Assembly (NCBI RefSeq): GCF_010645075.1
Contig: NZ_JAADZV010000002.1
Coordinates: forward strand, 545,447-609,446
From: Flavobacterium limi
Lineage (GTDB): Bacteria; Bacteroidota; Bacteroidia; Flavobacteriales; Flavobacteriaceae
Direction: 5' to 3'
DNA length: 64,000 nt
Below are positions 26,673 to 37,288 of the stretch, in pieces; positions within the stretch are counted from its first letter, which is position 1, and each line of letters begins with the position of its first letter. The translations under genes and the position numbers were made by a program. The notes below the pieces were generated by a model. It was not told where the DNA came from. It made no database searches and saw only the letters and a program-made list of their open reading frames with translations.

Positions 26673-29600
26673 TTATTTAAGCCATACACGCATCAGCGTA
26701 GATAGCTGTTCCACATTTACAGGCTTGGTCATATAATCTGAAGCTCCTGATTCTATACAGCGTTGTCTGTCTCCTTTCATCGCTTTTGCCGTTACTGCGA
26801 TAATAGTGAGGTCTTTATGTTTTGCGTCTTTTCGAATGCGTTTCATTGTTTCATAACCATCCATTTCAGGCATCATAATATCCATCAAAACAATATCAAT
26901 GTTTTTATCTTCATTAAGCAAATCAATAGCCTCCTGACCGCTTTCTGCACTGATAACGTTTAATCCATAACGTTCCAATGCAGTAGTGAGTGCAAACAGG
27001 TTACGAACATCATCATCAACCAGCAATACTTTTTTGCCTGGCAGGACATCTTCTTTCAAATAAAACGACTCTATGGTTTCTCGCATAACCTCAGGGAGTT
27101 CTTTATGAACACGATGCATAAATAAGGCCGTCTGATCTACTAATTCTTCCAAAGAGTTTGCACTTTTTGTAATTATACTATGTGCAAATCTGTTGAGTTT
27201 TGCCTTTTGTTTCTTAGTCACATCTCCTGCTGAATGTATAATAATAGCCGTTTCCTGTCCTGCAATATTGTTCTCAAGATCGGTAATAATATCCAGACCA
27301 TCTGCATCAGGAAGCACTAAATCCAGAATAATACAGTCAAATGACTTTTCCTGTATAAGTTTCACTGCTTCTTTGGCAGTTTTTGCGCTAAAAATTGTAA
27401 TGTCATTCCCGTCAACTGCTTTGAGAATCCTGTCTAATTCTGCCTGATTATCATCAACCACCAAGAGGTTCTTTATCTTTTTATTTTTAAAATCATGAAT
27501 ATCATTAAATAAATAATTCAATGAATCATTCTTAACCGGTTTTACGAAAAAATTTCTGGCACCACGCTTAAGGCCTTTATTTCTCTCATCTTCACCAGAT
27601 ATAATGTAAACAGGAATGTGACGCAGATTAAAGTCTGTTTTTAATCGGTCCAGAATCTTCCATCCGCTGGTATCGGGCATATTAAGGTCCATAGTGATGG
27701 CATGAGGATTAAACTGATTTATAAAATCAATTACATCATTTCCTTTTGTAGTAACAATAGCCTTAATTCCGTTAATATGTGCTTGTTCCAGCATAATCCT
27801 GGCAAAAATCAGATTATCTTCTGCTATCAACAGTACTTTATCGTCGGGTTTAATATCCGTTCTGTCATCTCCTACTTCATCTACAAAGAACAACTCGATA
27901 TCAGACCTGTTGAATTTCTCTGATGGTAAGGATTTAATTTTTCCTTTTGAATCATTATCTTCATTCACATCAATATCTTGTACTTCGGCAATATGTACAT
28001 ATTTCAGAGGGAGAAATAAGGTAAATTTACTTCCTACATTAATTTCACTTTCCAATTCGATACTACCACCCAATAAATCTGAAAGTCCACGGCTAATCGA
28101 CAATCCTAAACCTGTTCCTCCATATTTACGGCTTGTAGAGCCCTCAGCTTGCTGAAAAGCTTCAAAAATGATATTTTGTTTTTCTTTTGAAATACCAATT
28201 CCGGTATCAGAAATCTCAAAAGCCACTACAGATTCTGCATTTTCAAGGCTTAGATTATTAGTTTTCCAATTATTGTTTGCTTTATAAATTTTAAGCTTTA
28301 CTTCTCCTTTTTCAGTAAATTTAAATGAATTTGAAAGTAAATTCTTTAAAATCTGATTTAAACGCTGCGAATCGGTTTCCATCACTTCAGGAAGGTCTTC
28401 ATCCATAATAATGTCAAATCGAAGATGTTTGGCTTCTGAAATCGGGTTGAAAGTAGAAGCAACAAATCGGCTGATGTCTTCAAAACTGATCGGGTTGTAA
28501 TCGACAGAAATATATCCGGATTCGATTTTGGAAAGATCCAGAATGTCGTTAATTAGCTGAATAAGGTCATCCCCGCATGAATTAATTGTTTTAGCAAACT
28601 GAATTTGTTTTTCGGATAAATTACCGTCACGATTCGCAATTAATTCATTGGCCAAAATCTGTAAACTGTTCAGCGGTGTTCTTAACTCATGTGACATGTT
28701 TGCTAAGAATTCCGATTTATATTTAGAGGTTAAAGTCAGCTGATCGGCTTTTTCTTCCAAAGCCTTTCTGGCAACCTCAACTTCCTGGTTTTTAAGCTCC
28801 ACTTCTTCTTTTTGATTCGCTAACAAAATGGCTTTTTCTTCCAGCTCTTCGTTGGTGTTTTTCAGTACTTCCTGCTGACTTTTAAGCTCATTTGCCAATG
28901 ATTGTGACTGAACAAGCAATTCCTCTGTTCTGGAATTGGATTCGATCGTATTCAGTACAATGCCTATACTCTCTGTCAATCCTTCAAGGAAATCTAAGTG
29001 TGTTTCGCTAAATGTGTCCAACGAAGCCAGTTCGATAACGGCTTTTAATTGTCCTTCAAATAATACCGGCAAAATAATAACATCTTTGGGTTTTGCATCT
29101 CCTAGACCTGAATTAATTTTGATATAATCCTTAGGAACATTACTCAAAATGATTCGTTCTTTTTCAACTGCGACCTGACCTATAAGCCCTTCACCCATTG
29201 CATACTGGGTAGGAGATTTTTTTCTTTTGATGTAAGCATAAGAAGCAATCAGGTTCAATTTCGAATCTTCAAAATTTTCATCTTCCTGCAAAATATAGAA
29301 GAGTCCGTGCTGTGCGGTTACTACGGTTGCAAGCTCTGATAAGATTTTCTTGGTAACCGAATGCAATTCTTTTTGCCCCTGAAGCATTTGGGTAAACTTG
29401 GCTAAGTTCGATTTCAGCCAGTCCTGTTCCTGATTTCTTAAAGTGGTTGCTTTAAGATTCGAAATCATCTGGTTAATGGTATCTTTCAAAGCCTCCACCT
29501 CGCCTTTGGCTTCAACACCAATCGTTCGGGTTAAATCCCCTTGCGTTACCGCCGATGCTACCTCCGAAATCGCACGCACTTGGGTTGTTAAGTTTGCCGC

Positions 29601-32600
29601 CAGCTGATTTACGTTTTCTGTTAAATTTTTCCATGTTCCGGAAGCTCCAGGTACATTTGCCTGACCTCCTAATTTTCCTTCTGCTCCTACCTCACGCGCT
29701 ACGGTTGTTACCTGATCAGAAAATGTTGCCAGCGTATCAATCATTTCGTTGATGGTGTCCGTTAATTGTGCCACCTCTCCTTTGGCATCAATCGATAATT
29801 TTTGTTTTAAGTTTCCTTTTGCAACTGAGGTTACAACCTTTGCAATTCCACGAACCTGACCTGTTAGATTCGATGCCATTACGTTAACCGAATCTGTTAA
29901 ATCTTTCCACGTTCCTGCAACACCTTTTACTTCTGATTGCCCACCCAGTTTTCCTTCGGTTCCTACCTCACGCGCCACACGCGTTACCTCAGAAGAGAAT
30001 GAATTCAACTGTTCCACCATTGTATTAAAGGTATTTTTCAGGTCCAGGATTTCCCCTTTTACGTCAACGGTAATTTGTTTCGAAAGGTCACCATTTGCTA
30101 CGGCCTTGGTTACATCGGCAATATTTCGCACCTGACCGGTTAAGTTCGATGCCATCTGATTCACTGAGTCCGTTAAATCTTTCCACGTCCCGGCAACTCC
30201 TGGTACAAAAGCCTGTCCTCCCAGTTTCCCCTCAGTTCCTACCTCACGCGCCACGCGGGTTACCTCCGATGCGAAAGCACGAAGCTGATCCACCATCGTA
30301 TTTACAGTTTCTTTCAATTGAAGAATCTCTCCACGCACGTCTGCAGTAATTTTTTTGGACATATCCCCATTTGCAACGGCGATTGTTACCTCCGCAATAT
30401 TACGCACCTGAGTCGTTAAGTTACCTGCCATCTGATTCACCGAATCAGTCAAATCTTTCCACGTTCCTGCAACCCCCGGTACATTTGCCTGTCCTCCCAG
30501 TTTCCCTTCTGTTCCCACCTCACGCGCCACACGCGTTACCTCAGAGGCAAACTCCCTTAACTGGTCCACCATCGTGTTTAGAGTTTCTTTCAATTGAAGA
30601 ATCTCTCCACGTACGTCAACCGTAATTTTTCGGGACATATCCCCGTTTGCCACGGCAATCGCCACATCGGCAATATTACGTACCTGAGCGGTAAGGTTAC
30701 CCGCCATCTGGTTTACCGAATCGGTCAAATCCTTCCAGGTTCCGGCAACCCCCGGTACATTTGCCTGTCCTCCCAGTTTTCCTTCGGTTCCTACCTCTCT
30801 GGATACCCTGGTAACCTCAGAAGCAAAGTCACGAAGCTGATCCACCATCGTATTAATGGTATTTTTAAGCTCTAAGATTTCTCCTTTGGTATCTACCGTA
30901 ATCTGACGTGATAAATCACCTTTTGCTACAGCAGTAGTTACCTCAGCAATATTACGTACCTGAGCAGTAAGGTTACCTGCCATCTGATTTACCGAATCTG
31001 TTAAATCTTTCCAGGTTCCACCAACACCTTCTACCTGTGCCTGTCCTCCTAATTTACCTTCGGTTCCTACCTCACGTGCCACACGGGTTACCTCAGAGGC
31101 AAAGGAGTTCAGCTGCCCCACCATCGTGTTAATTGTATTTTTAAGCTCCAGGATTTCCCCTTTTGTATCTACCGTAATCTGGCGTGATAAATCGCCTTTT
31201 GCTACTGCAGTAGTTACCTCGGCAATATTACGCACCTGACCGGTTAAGTTAGACGCCATCTGATTAACAGAATCCGTTAAATCTTTCCAGGTTCCGCCGA
31301 CCCCTTTTACTTTTGCCTGACCTCCCAGTTTCCCTTCGGTTCCTACCTCAAGTGCCACACGGGTCACCTCGGATGAAAAGGAGTTCAGCTGGTCCACCAT
31401 CGTATTAATAGTTTTCTTAAGCTCCAGAATCTCACCTTCGGCAACGGCTGTAATTTTTTTCGAAAGGTCACCATTTGCCACCGCGGTTGTTACCTCAGCA
31501 ATATTACGTACCTGACCAGTAAGATTCGATGCCATCTGGTTCACCGAATCCGTTAAATCTTTCCAGGTTCCACCAACTCCTTTTACTTTTGCCTGACCTC
31601 CCAGTTTTCCTTCTGATCCTACCTCACGCGCCACTCGGGTTACCTCGGCACCAAAGGAGTTCAGCTGATCCACCATGGTATTGATTGTATTCTTAAGTTC
31701 CAGAATCTCTCCTGCAACGTTTACTGTAATTTTTTTCGAAAGGTCGCCTTTTGCTACCGCCGTTGTTACCTCGGCAATATTACGTACCTGACCGGTTAAG
31801 TTACTTGCCATTTGATTTACCGAATCGGTCAAATCTTTCCACACACCACCAACTCCTCGTACTTTTGCCTGACCTCCCAGTTTTCCTTCAGATCCTACCT
31901 CTACAGCCACACGCGTTACCTCAGAAGAAAATGAGTTCAGCTGATCCACCATCGTATTAATGGTATTTTTAAGCTCTAAGATTTCTCCTTTTACGTCAAC
32001 GGTAATTTTTTTCGAAAGATCACCTTTTGCTACCGCTGTGGTTACATCGGCAATATTACGTACCTGACCGGTTAAGTTACTTGCCATCTGGTTTACAGAA
32101 TCCGTTAAGTCTTTCCAGGTTCCGCCGACACCTTTTACCTGCGCCTGCCCTCCAAGTTTACCTTCCGTACCTACCTCACGTGCCACACGGGTTACCTCAG
32201 AAGAAAACGAGTTCAACTGATCCACCATTGTGTTGATGGTATTTTTAAGTTCTAAGATTTCTCCTTTTACGTCAACAGTAATTTTTTTCGAAAGGTCACC
32301 TTTTGCTACCGCTGTTGTTACATCGGCAATATTACGCACCTGACCGGTTAAGTTACTTGCCATTTTGTTTACCGAATCGGTCAAATCTTTCCATACACCA
32401 CCAACTCCTCTCACTTTTGCCTGGCCTCCCAGTTTACCTTCTGTACCTACCTCACGCGCCACACGGGTTACCTCCATCGAAAACAGATTCAGCTGTTTTA
32501 CCATTCCGTTTACCTCTTTTGCAATCCTGAGGAACTCTCCCTGAAGCGGATTTCCTTCAATAGAAAGTGGCATTTCCTGTGATAAATTTCCTTTTGCCAC

Positions 32601-33029
32601 CGAGGTAATTACGTGCGCAATCTCAATGGTCGGGTGTACCAGATCTGAAATCAAAGTATTAACTGAATCGACACATGAACTCCACGATCCCCTTGCCCCA
32701 TCAAGTGCTACACGATTTGTCAGTTTTCCCTGCTTACCGATGCTTTTACCCACCTTTTGGAATTCAAAAACCATACGTTCGTTGAGATCGATGATTTCGT
32801 TTAAAGTTTCACAAATAGATCTTTTAGTTCCGTTTTGATCGGTTGGGAAGCGCTGAGTGAAATTACCATTTTTAACCTTAAGCAAAATTTTCAGAAATTC
32901 CGCATCAGTTAAAACAGAATCCTCTAAATCTGCTTTTTTAGCTTTAGTTTTTAGAGGTTTTTCTCCGGTAACTAACGGAAGTACTATCACACTTTCGGGA
33001 TTTTCTGTATTCTTTTTTATTTTTTTCAT
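26673..33029 (-). CDS. Giant soluble poly-HAMP hybrid histidine kinase with three receivers
   Basis: This 2118-residue protein has no signal peptide or transmembrane segment. Order: basic N-terminus; one divergent HAMP-type unit (about 90-186); eleven near-identical 92-residue units (residues 187-1198); a linker and GAF domain (about 1225-1375); a coiled coil; HisKA with phosphorylatable His1447 ([13 protein letters not shown]); HATPase ([18 protein letters not shown]); then three receivers, ending [21 protein letters not shown]. Similar repeat length and solubility are known from fungal group III osmosensing kinases (Nik1/Os-1), and comparable bacterial proteins exist. The neighbouring receiver gene upstream and the REC-HK downstream on the same strand suggest one phosphorelay. 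The signal is unknown. Confidence 0.93.
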   Translation of the reverse strand: MKKIKKNTENPESVIVLPLVTGEKPLKTKAKKADLEDSVLTDAEFLKILLKVKNGNFTQRFPTDQNGTKRSICETLNEIIDLNERMVFEFQKVGKSIGKQGKLTNRVALDGARGSWSSCVDSVNTLISDLVHPTIEIAHVITSVAKGNLSQEMPLSIEGNPLQGEFLRIAKEVNGMVKQLNLFSMEVTRVAREVGTEGKLGGQAKVRGVGGVWKDLTDSVNKMASNLTGQVRNIADVTTAVAKGDLSKKITVDVKGEILELKNTINTMVDQLNSFSSEVTRVAREVGTEGKLGGQAQVKGVGGTWKDLTDSVNQMASNLTGQVRNIADVTTAVAKGDLSKKITVDVKGEILELKNTINTMVDQLNSFSSEVTRVAVEVGSEGKLGGQAKVRGVGGVWKDLTDSVNQMASNLTGQVRNIAEVTTAVAKGDLSKKITVNVAGEILELKNTINTMVDQLNSFGAEVTRVAREVGSEGKLGGQAKVKGVGGTWKDLTDSVNQMASNLTGQVRNIAEVTTAVANGDLSKKITAVAEGEILELKKTINTMVDQLNSFSSEVTRVALEVGTEGKLGGQAKVKGVGGTWKDLTDSVNQMASNLTGQVRNIAEVTTAVAKGDLSRQITVDTKGEILELKNTINTMVGQLNSFASEVTRVAREVGTEGKLGGQAQVEGVGGTWKDLTDSVNQMAGNLTAQVRNIAEVTTAVAKGDLSRQITVDTKGEILELKNTINTMVDQLRDFASEVTRVSREVGTEGKLGGQANVPGVAGTWKDLTDSVNQMAGNLTAQVRNIADVAIAVANGDMSRKITVDVRGEILQLKETLNTMVDQLREFASEVTRVAREVGTEGKLGGQANVPGVAGTWKDLTDSVNQMAGNLTTQVRNIAEVTIAVANGDMSKKITADVRGEILQLKETVNTMVDQLRAFASEVTRVAREVGTEGKLGGQAFVPGVAGTWKDLTDSVNQMASNLTGQVRNIADVTKAVANGDLSKQITVDVKGEILDLKNTFNTMVEQLNSFSSEVTRVAREVGTEGKLGGQSEVKGVAGTWKDLTDSVNVMASNLTGQVRGIAKVVTSVAKGNLKQKLSIDAKGEVAQLTDTINEMIDTLATFSDQVTTVAREVGAEGKLGGQANVPGASGTWKNLTENVNQLAANLTTQVRAISEVASAVTQGDLTRTIGVEAKGEVEALKDTINQMISNLKATTLRNQEQDWLKSNLAKFTQMLQGQKELHSVTKKILSELATVVTAQHGLFYILQEDENFEDSKLNLIASYAYIKRKKSPTQYAMGEGLIGQVAVEKERIILSNVPKDYIKINSGLGDAKPKDVIILPVLFEGQLKAVIELASLDTFSETHLDFLEGLTESIGIVLNTIESNSRTEELLVQSQSLANELKSQQEVLKNTNEELEEKAILLANQKEEVELKNQEVEVARKALEEKADQLTLTSKYKSEFLANMSHELRTPLNSLQILANELIANRDGNLSEKQIQFAKTINSCGDDLIQLINDILDLSKIESGYISVDYNPISFEDISRFVASTFNPISEAKHLRFDIIMDEDLPEVMETDSQRLNQILKNLLSNSFKFTEKGEVKLKIYKANNNWKTNNLSLENAESVVAFEISDTGIGISKEKQNIIFEAFQQAEGSTSRKYGGTGLGLSISRGLSDLLGGSIELESEINVGSKFTLFLPLKYVHIAEVQDIDVNEDNDSKGKIKSLPSEKFNRSDIELFFVDEVGDDRTDIKPDDKVLLIAEDNLIFARIMLEQAHINGIKAIVTTKGNDVIDFINQFNPHAITMDLNMPDTSGWKILDRLKTDFNLRHIPVYIISGEDERNKGLKRGARNFFVKPVKNDSLNYLFNDIHDFKNKKIKNLLVVDDNQAELDRILKAVDGNDITIFSAKTAKEAVKLIQEKSFDCIILDLVLPDADGLDIITDLENNIAGQETAIIIHSAGDVTKKQKAKLNRFAHSIITKSANSLEELVDQTALFMHRVHKELPEVMRETIESFYLKEDVLPGKKVLLVDDDVRNLFALTTALERYGLNVISAESGQEAIDLLNEDKNIDIVLMDIMMPEMDGYETMKRIRKDAKHKDLTIIAVTAKAMKGDRQRCIESGASDYMTKPVNVEQLSTLMRVWLK
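29436..32471 (-). repeat. Eleven tandem 276-bp repeats inside the HAMP kinase gene
   Basis: The coding repeats begin at codon 187 and continue to codon 1198, each unit 92 codons. Conserved parts of each unit include [16 protein letters not shown] and GEIL. Units differ by point changes only, not by length. Some neighbouring units (for example 7 and 8) are closer to each other than to distant ones, as expected from duplication and gene conversion. Such an array is prone to copy-number change and to mis-assembly from short reads. Confidence 0.9.
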
Positions 33030-33122
33030 GTTTTCAATTCTTTATAAGAATGACTGCCAACCAATTTATTGCACTTTAAAATTCCAATTATAAACATCTA
33101 ATTTAGCATTAAAAACAGGTAT

Positions 33123-33554
33123 TTATATGTTTTCATCAAGTAATATTTTCCTTAAATGAAATTGTACAAAAGCCTCCATAGAATCCGGTCTTTTTGAATT
33201 ATCGGTATAATTCAGAGGTTTGATAATATAACCTGATATTCCTAATTTTTCTGCCTCAAATCTGTCGTCAGCTTCAGAAGATGTTGTCATTATAAAAACT
33301 TTTAAATTCTTAAGTTTTTTGTCCTCTCTTATCTCTTTTAAAAATTCTATTCCATTCATTCTGGGCATGTTGATATCCAGGAGAATGACATCCGGAATCA
33401 ATCCTGAATTTGTATCCCTAAGGATTTTTAAGGCTTCAATTCCATTATAAGCGGTATGAAGTACATACTCACTATCAATTTTTTTCAATGATCGCTCCAC
33501 ACTTATGATGTCGAGTTCATCATCTTCTATTAATAAGATTGTTGGTTTTTTCAT
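33123..33554 (-). CDS. Single-domain response regulator (Rcp1-like)
   Basis: This 143-residue receiver starts at ATG 33554 (a TTG seven codons upstream is less likely). The phosphorylation pocket is EDDELD near 11-16 and VILLDINMPRMNG around the Asp near 62; TTSS gives the Ser/Thr; YIIKPLNY gives the Lys. An insertion after the Lys (TDNSKRPDS) is typical of the Rcp1-like receivers that pair with phytochrome or PAS kinases. No output domain is present. It lies 94 bases upstream of the giant kinase and follows the CHASE3 kinase gene on the same strand by 87 bases. Confidence 0.88.
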   Translation of the reverse strand: MKKPTILLIEDDELDIISVERSLKKIDSEYVLHTAYNGIEALKILRDTNSGLIPDVILLDINMPRMNGIEFLKEIREDKKLKNLKVFIMTTSSEADDRFEAEKLGISGYIIKPLNYTDNSKRPDSMEAFVQFHLRKILLDENI

Positions 33555-33641
33555 ACTTAATAAATTTGTTTTCAAAGAATCAGGAATATGTATTAGTTCC
33601 TTAAATTTATCATTTCCTGGCTAAGCCATCAGATTTTACTT

Positions 33642-35087
33642 TTAACTATTTCTCCATGTAAAGATAAATTCGGCACCTTCTCCTAATGTCGATTTTACAG
33701 TAATGGATTCTTGCTGATCATCTATTATTTTTTTTACAATTGCAAGGCCAACTCCTGTACTTTCCTGTTCATTCTGCTCCCGAAGTGTCTGAAATATTTC
33801 GAATATCTTTTGGTGGAATTCTACCGCAATACCAATCCCATTATCTTTCACTGAAAATTCATAAAAGTTAGGGAATATTTTGCATTTAATCTGAATTATT
33901 CCGCCCTCCTCTTTTGGAGTATATTTTACTGCATTACTGATTAAATTAGCAAAAACCTGTTCAAGCTTAATTCTTTCTGTAAATAAATCAGGGAGATGGT
34001 CAATTTCAAGACTAAATGACCTTGGAACAATAGAATCTGCAATCTCCTGAACCAGAGCATTTGTATTTATACTTTCGGGAGGCGTTTTAAGGTTCAGTCT
34101 GGCATAGTCCAGTAAACCATTAATAAGTGCCTCCATACGCTGTGTCTTTTGAGGTATAATCCTCAGATATCTTTTAATCTCCGGAGAAATTTCATTAGCA
34201 TGATCTTCTTCAATCCATGTAATTACATTGTGAATTCCACGGATGGGAGCTTTCAAATCGTGAGAAACCACATAAGCAAATTTGTTGAGCTCGGCATTTC
34301 TGTTTTTTAGTTCATGAATGTTTTTATCCAATTTTTCAGACATCATATTTAAAGAAACAGCCAAAGCAGATAATTCATCGTTACCCGTATCCTTAACACT
34401 GGTGAAATTGCCTTTTGAAATATTTTCGGCAAGACTCACCATCGAACTGATTCTTTTAGTAGTAACTACCAAAATAAATGCTGTACTAAAAACCCCTACC
34501 ACAATTGTTAAAGTAAGGAAAATGAATGAAAATGTATGAGCATTTTTTAAAGAAATCAGTAATCTGTCTGTATGTAGTTTTCTCCTTTTATATTCTATCT
34601 TGTCAAATCTTGAAAATTTGAGATTAATAGCATCATTTATTTTTTTTCCGACATGTCTTTTTAATGAAGTATCAAAAAGATTTTGATACGAATCAGGAAA
34701 TTTTTCTCGCGAAATGATTAATTGAGCAGAATAACTCAGCCAGCTGTTATGCAGGCTGCTGATTGAATCTAATATTCTGCGCTGATTATTATTATTCCCA
34801 ATTCTAAGCTGCTGCTCTTTGATCAGTTTTGGTACGCTATTACGTCCCTTAAAGTAAGAGTCTAAAAATGTCTCATCATTTGTCAGTAAATAGCCCCTAA
34901 AAGCACTCTGCATCTCAATAATGGCCTTGTGGGTTTTATTTGAATTTCGGATAATCTCTTCTGATCTGGCAAGAAACTGTGAATTTCGCTGTACTTTTTT
35001 AGACAGCATGTAATTAGTGTATGAATCTGCTACAGACAATAAAATTATCAGGGTAAATGCTAAAAGTATTTGATACGATAATTTCAT
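33642..35087 (-). CDS. CHASE3-HAMP sensor histidine kinase
   Basis: This 481-residue membrane kinase has a transmembrane helix at about 6-25, a periplasmic four-helix CHASE3 domain (about 35-175, containing MQSAFRGYLLTNDETFLDSY) and a second helix at about 183-205. A HAMP domain follows (about 206-258), then HisKA with YVVSHDLKAPIRGIHNVI near 274, and HATPase with STGVGLAIVKKII. CHASE3 binds unknown extracellular signals. It heads a minus-strand run of signalling genes (this gene, receiver, giant kinase, REC-HK), so it is a good candidate for the membrane input of that relay. Confidence 0.93.
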   Translation of the reverse strand: MKLSYQILLAFTLIILLSVADSYTNYMLSKKVQRNSQFLARSEEIIRNSNKTHKAIIEMQSAFRGYLLTNDETFLDSYFKGRNSVPKLIKEQQLRIGNNNNQRRILDSISSLHNSWLSYSAQLIISREKFPDSYQNLFDTSLKRHVGKKINDAINLKFSRFDKIEYKRRKLHTDRLLISLKNAHTFSFIFLTLTIVVGVFSTAFILVVTTKRISSMVSLAENISKGNFTSVKDTGNDELSALAVSLNMMSEKLDKNIHELKNRNAELNKFAYVVSHDLKAPIRGIHNVITWIEEDHANEISPEIKRYLRIIPQKTQRMEALINGLLDYARLNLKTPPESINTNALVQEIADSIVPRSFSLEIDHLPDLFTERIKLEQVFANLISNAVKYTPKEEGGIIQIKCKIFPNFYEFSVKDNGIGIAVEFHQKIFEIFQTLREQNEQESTGVGLAIVKKIIDDQQESITVKSTLGEGAEFIFTWRNS

Positions 35088-35228
35088 TATTAAAAATTAA
35101 ACATTCCTGCCAATATGGGCTTTTTCTAATTCAATAAAAATAATAAAAAAACATTCTTAAATCTATATTTTTTACTTTTATAGTGCTCAAATGTTATTTA
35201 CTAAAATTACTCTCACAAATTAACTGTT

Positions 35229-36123
35229 ATGCAAAAATTAACCAAAGAAGATATATCTCAGGAAGTGTTTGATTTATATGATGATTATGCCCATAATAAA
35301 ATCGGGAGAAGACAATTTATAGAAAAATTATCTGTTTTTTGCTGTTGGAGCTATTACCCTTCCTTCTCTTTTAAGCTTTATAACACCCAATTATGCCGAT
35401 AGCATTTTAATTCAGTCAACTGACCCAAGATTAAAAACGCAATACATAAGCTATGATTCACCAAAAGGCGGAGGCAGTATTAAAGGCCAATTGTCAAAGC
35501 CTGCTGAAATCAAAAAGAAATTACCCGGAATTATTGTCGTACATGAAAACAGGGGATTAAATCCTTATATAGAAGATGTTGGCAGGAGAGCCGCTATGGA
35601 AGGTTTCATTACACTCGCTCCCGATGCATTATCTCCATTAGGCGGATATCCCGGTAATGATGATTCCGGGCGCGAGCTTCAAAAAAAGCGCACACGGGAA
35701 GAAATGCTGGAGGACTTTATTGCTGCTTATTTATATCTAAAATCACACAAAGACTGCAACGGTCATGTAGGTGTTGTCGGATTTTGCTTTGGAGGATGGA
35801 TTTCGAACATGATGGCGGTAAAAATACCTTCTTTATCTGCAGCGGTCCCGTATTACGGTGGACAGCCCACAAAAGAAGAAGCAAAAAAAATAAAGACTCC
35901 GCTCCTTTTGCATTATGCAGGTTTAGATAACCGGGTGAACGAAGGATGGCCCGCTTTTGAAGAAATACTTAATAAAAATAAAGTACAGCACACTGCCTGT
36001 TTTTATGAAGGGGTTAATCACGGTTTTCACAATAACACAACTCCAAGATATGATGAAGCAGCCGCAGCTTTATCATGGAAAAGAACTATTGATTTTTTTA
36101 AAGAAAAACTGATAAAAAAATAA
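35229..36123 (+). pseudogene. Tat-exported dienelactone hydrolase, frameshifted
   Basis: The frame from ATG 35229 encodes MQKLTKEDISQEVFDLYDDY, then a Tat-type signal, GRRQFIEKLSVF. Within the T6 run at 35335-35340 the frame breaks: read as given, it stops soon after. With one T fewer, it continues smoothly through a hydrophobic segment (AVGAITLPSLLSF), giving a 297-residue protein. The rest is a dienelactone-hydrolase alpha/beta hydrolase with nucleophile Cys in GFCFGGW, Asp in AGLDNRV and His in NHGFHN. From ATG or GTG codons after the break only a 210-residue cytosolic form would be made. Real loss of export, a phase-variable switch or a sequencing error are all possible. Confidence 0.8.
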
Positions 36124-36249
36124 ATCAAAAACCATCGATTTATTTTCATAAAGCAATAAAAATAAAACAGTTAGAAAAACAGTTTTATTCTAATGGGAAT
36201 AAATAATCTATTTTTATAACAATTTTCAAAAAAAGAGTTAATTTAGTGC

Positions 36250-36288
36250 AACAGCTTTGCCAATGTTTTCAAACATGTCAAAGCTGTT
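36250..36288 (+). terminator. Terminator hairpin after the dienelactone hydrolase
   Basis: AACAGCTTTG / CAAAGCTGTT (10 bp) encloses an inner stem ATGTTT / AAACAT, and is followed by ATTTTTC. Confidence 0.75.
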
Positions 36289-36357
36289 ATTTTTCTGGTA
36301 CAATAACATACAAATTTTTAACTTTTACAGCAAAATAATAAATTAATAATACACAGA

Positions 36358-37086
36358 ATGAGATTAGAAGATTTTGACAATGATGAGGATAAAGTAATTC
36401 AGGATCGTTTGAAACAAAAAACGTGGAATGAAATCAGAACCAATGACAGTTGGGCAATTTTTAAAATCATGGCCGAATTTGTAAACGGATATGAAAGCAT
36501 GGGGCGTATTGGTCCTTGTGTATCAATTTTCGGATCAGCCAGAACAAAACCCGAAGACAAATATTATTTACTGGCGGAAAAAATTGCTTATAAGATCAGC
36601 AAGGCCGGTTACGGTGTTATTACAGGCGGTGGTCCCGGAATTATGGAAGCAGGAAATAAAGGTGCACATTTAGGCGGAGGAACTTCTGTTGGTTTAAATA
36701 TCGAACTGCCTTTTGAACAGCATTTTAATCCTTACATCGATCATGATAAAAACCTAAATTTCGATTACTTTTTTGTTAGAAAAGTAATGTTTGTAAAATA
36801 TTCACAAGGCTTTGTAGTAATGCCCGGAGGATTTGGAACATTAGATGAAATGTTTGAAGCGATAACCCTCATTCAGACTAAAAAAATTGGAAAATTTCCT
36901 ATTATATTAGTAGGTGTTGAATTTTGGTCAGGATTAATTGATTGGGTAAAAACGGTTTTGGTGGAAAAAATGCAGACAGTAAGCCCTGGTGATTTAGACC
37001 TATTCAAAATCGTAGATACTGAAGATGAAGTAGTTGATGTTCTGGATAAATTCTACAAGAAATATGATTTGAGTCCGAATTTCTAA
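36358..37086 (+). CDS. LOG-family protein (cytokinin riboside 5'-monophosphate phosphoribohydrolase type)
   Basis: This 242-residue protein contains the LOG/TIGR00730 signatures ITGGGPGIMEAGNKGA (about 89-104) and PGGFGTLDEMFE (about 158-169). In characterised members these build the active site that releases the base from nucleoside 5'-monophosphates; in bacteria the role is probably nucleotide clearance. It stands alone between two terminators and shows nothing unusual. Confidence 0.9.
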   Translation: MRLEDFDNDEDKVIQDRLKQKTWNEIRTNDSWAIFKIMAEFVNGYESMGRIGPCVSIFGSARTKPEDKYYLLAEKIAYKISKAGYGVITGGGPGIMEAGNKGAHLGGGTSVGLNIELPFEQHFNPYIDHDKNLNFDYFFVRKVMFVKYSQGFVVMPGGFGTLDEMFEAITLIQTKKIGKFPIILVGVEFWSGLIDWVKTVLVEKMQTVSPGDLDLFKIVDTEDEVVDVLDKFYKKYDLSPNF

Positions 37087-37186
37087 TATTTTCTTACATC
37101 ATATAAGTACTATAAGTTCATTAAATTGACCCGCATAAAACTTACATTTTCTTATATTATTTATATATGGAATTACAAAAAATAAG

Positions 37187-37212
37187 AGCTGTCTTTTAAA
37201 CAGCTTTTTTTT
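37187..37212 (+). terminator. Terminator after the LOG gene
   Basis: AGCTGT / ACAGCT stem (6 bp), 7-base loop, then eight T. Confidence 0.65.
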
Positions 37213-37288
37213 TATACTATTTTTACAATAAAACCAAAACAGCCATAAGCCCGTAACTTAAATTATTCACCTAAATTTTAAGCCAGCA

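Noticed and set aside
29436..32471. Regularly spaced repeats considered as a CRISPR array
   Set aside because: Units are 276 bp, continuous and entirely coding, with no unique spacers.
30095..32530. Series of similar 65-85-codon open frames on the plus strand opposite the HAMP repeats
   Set aside because: They recur with the 276-bp period and have no start context or protein-like composition; they are antisense reflections of the repeat array.
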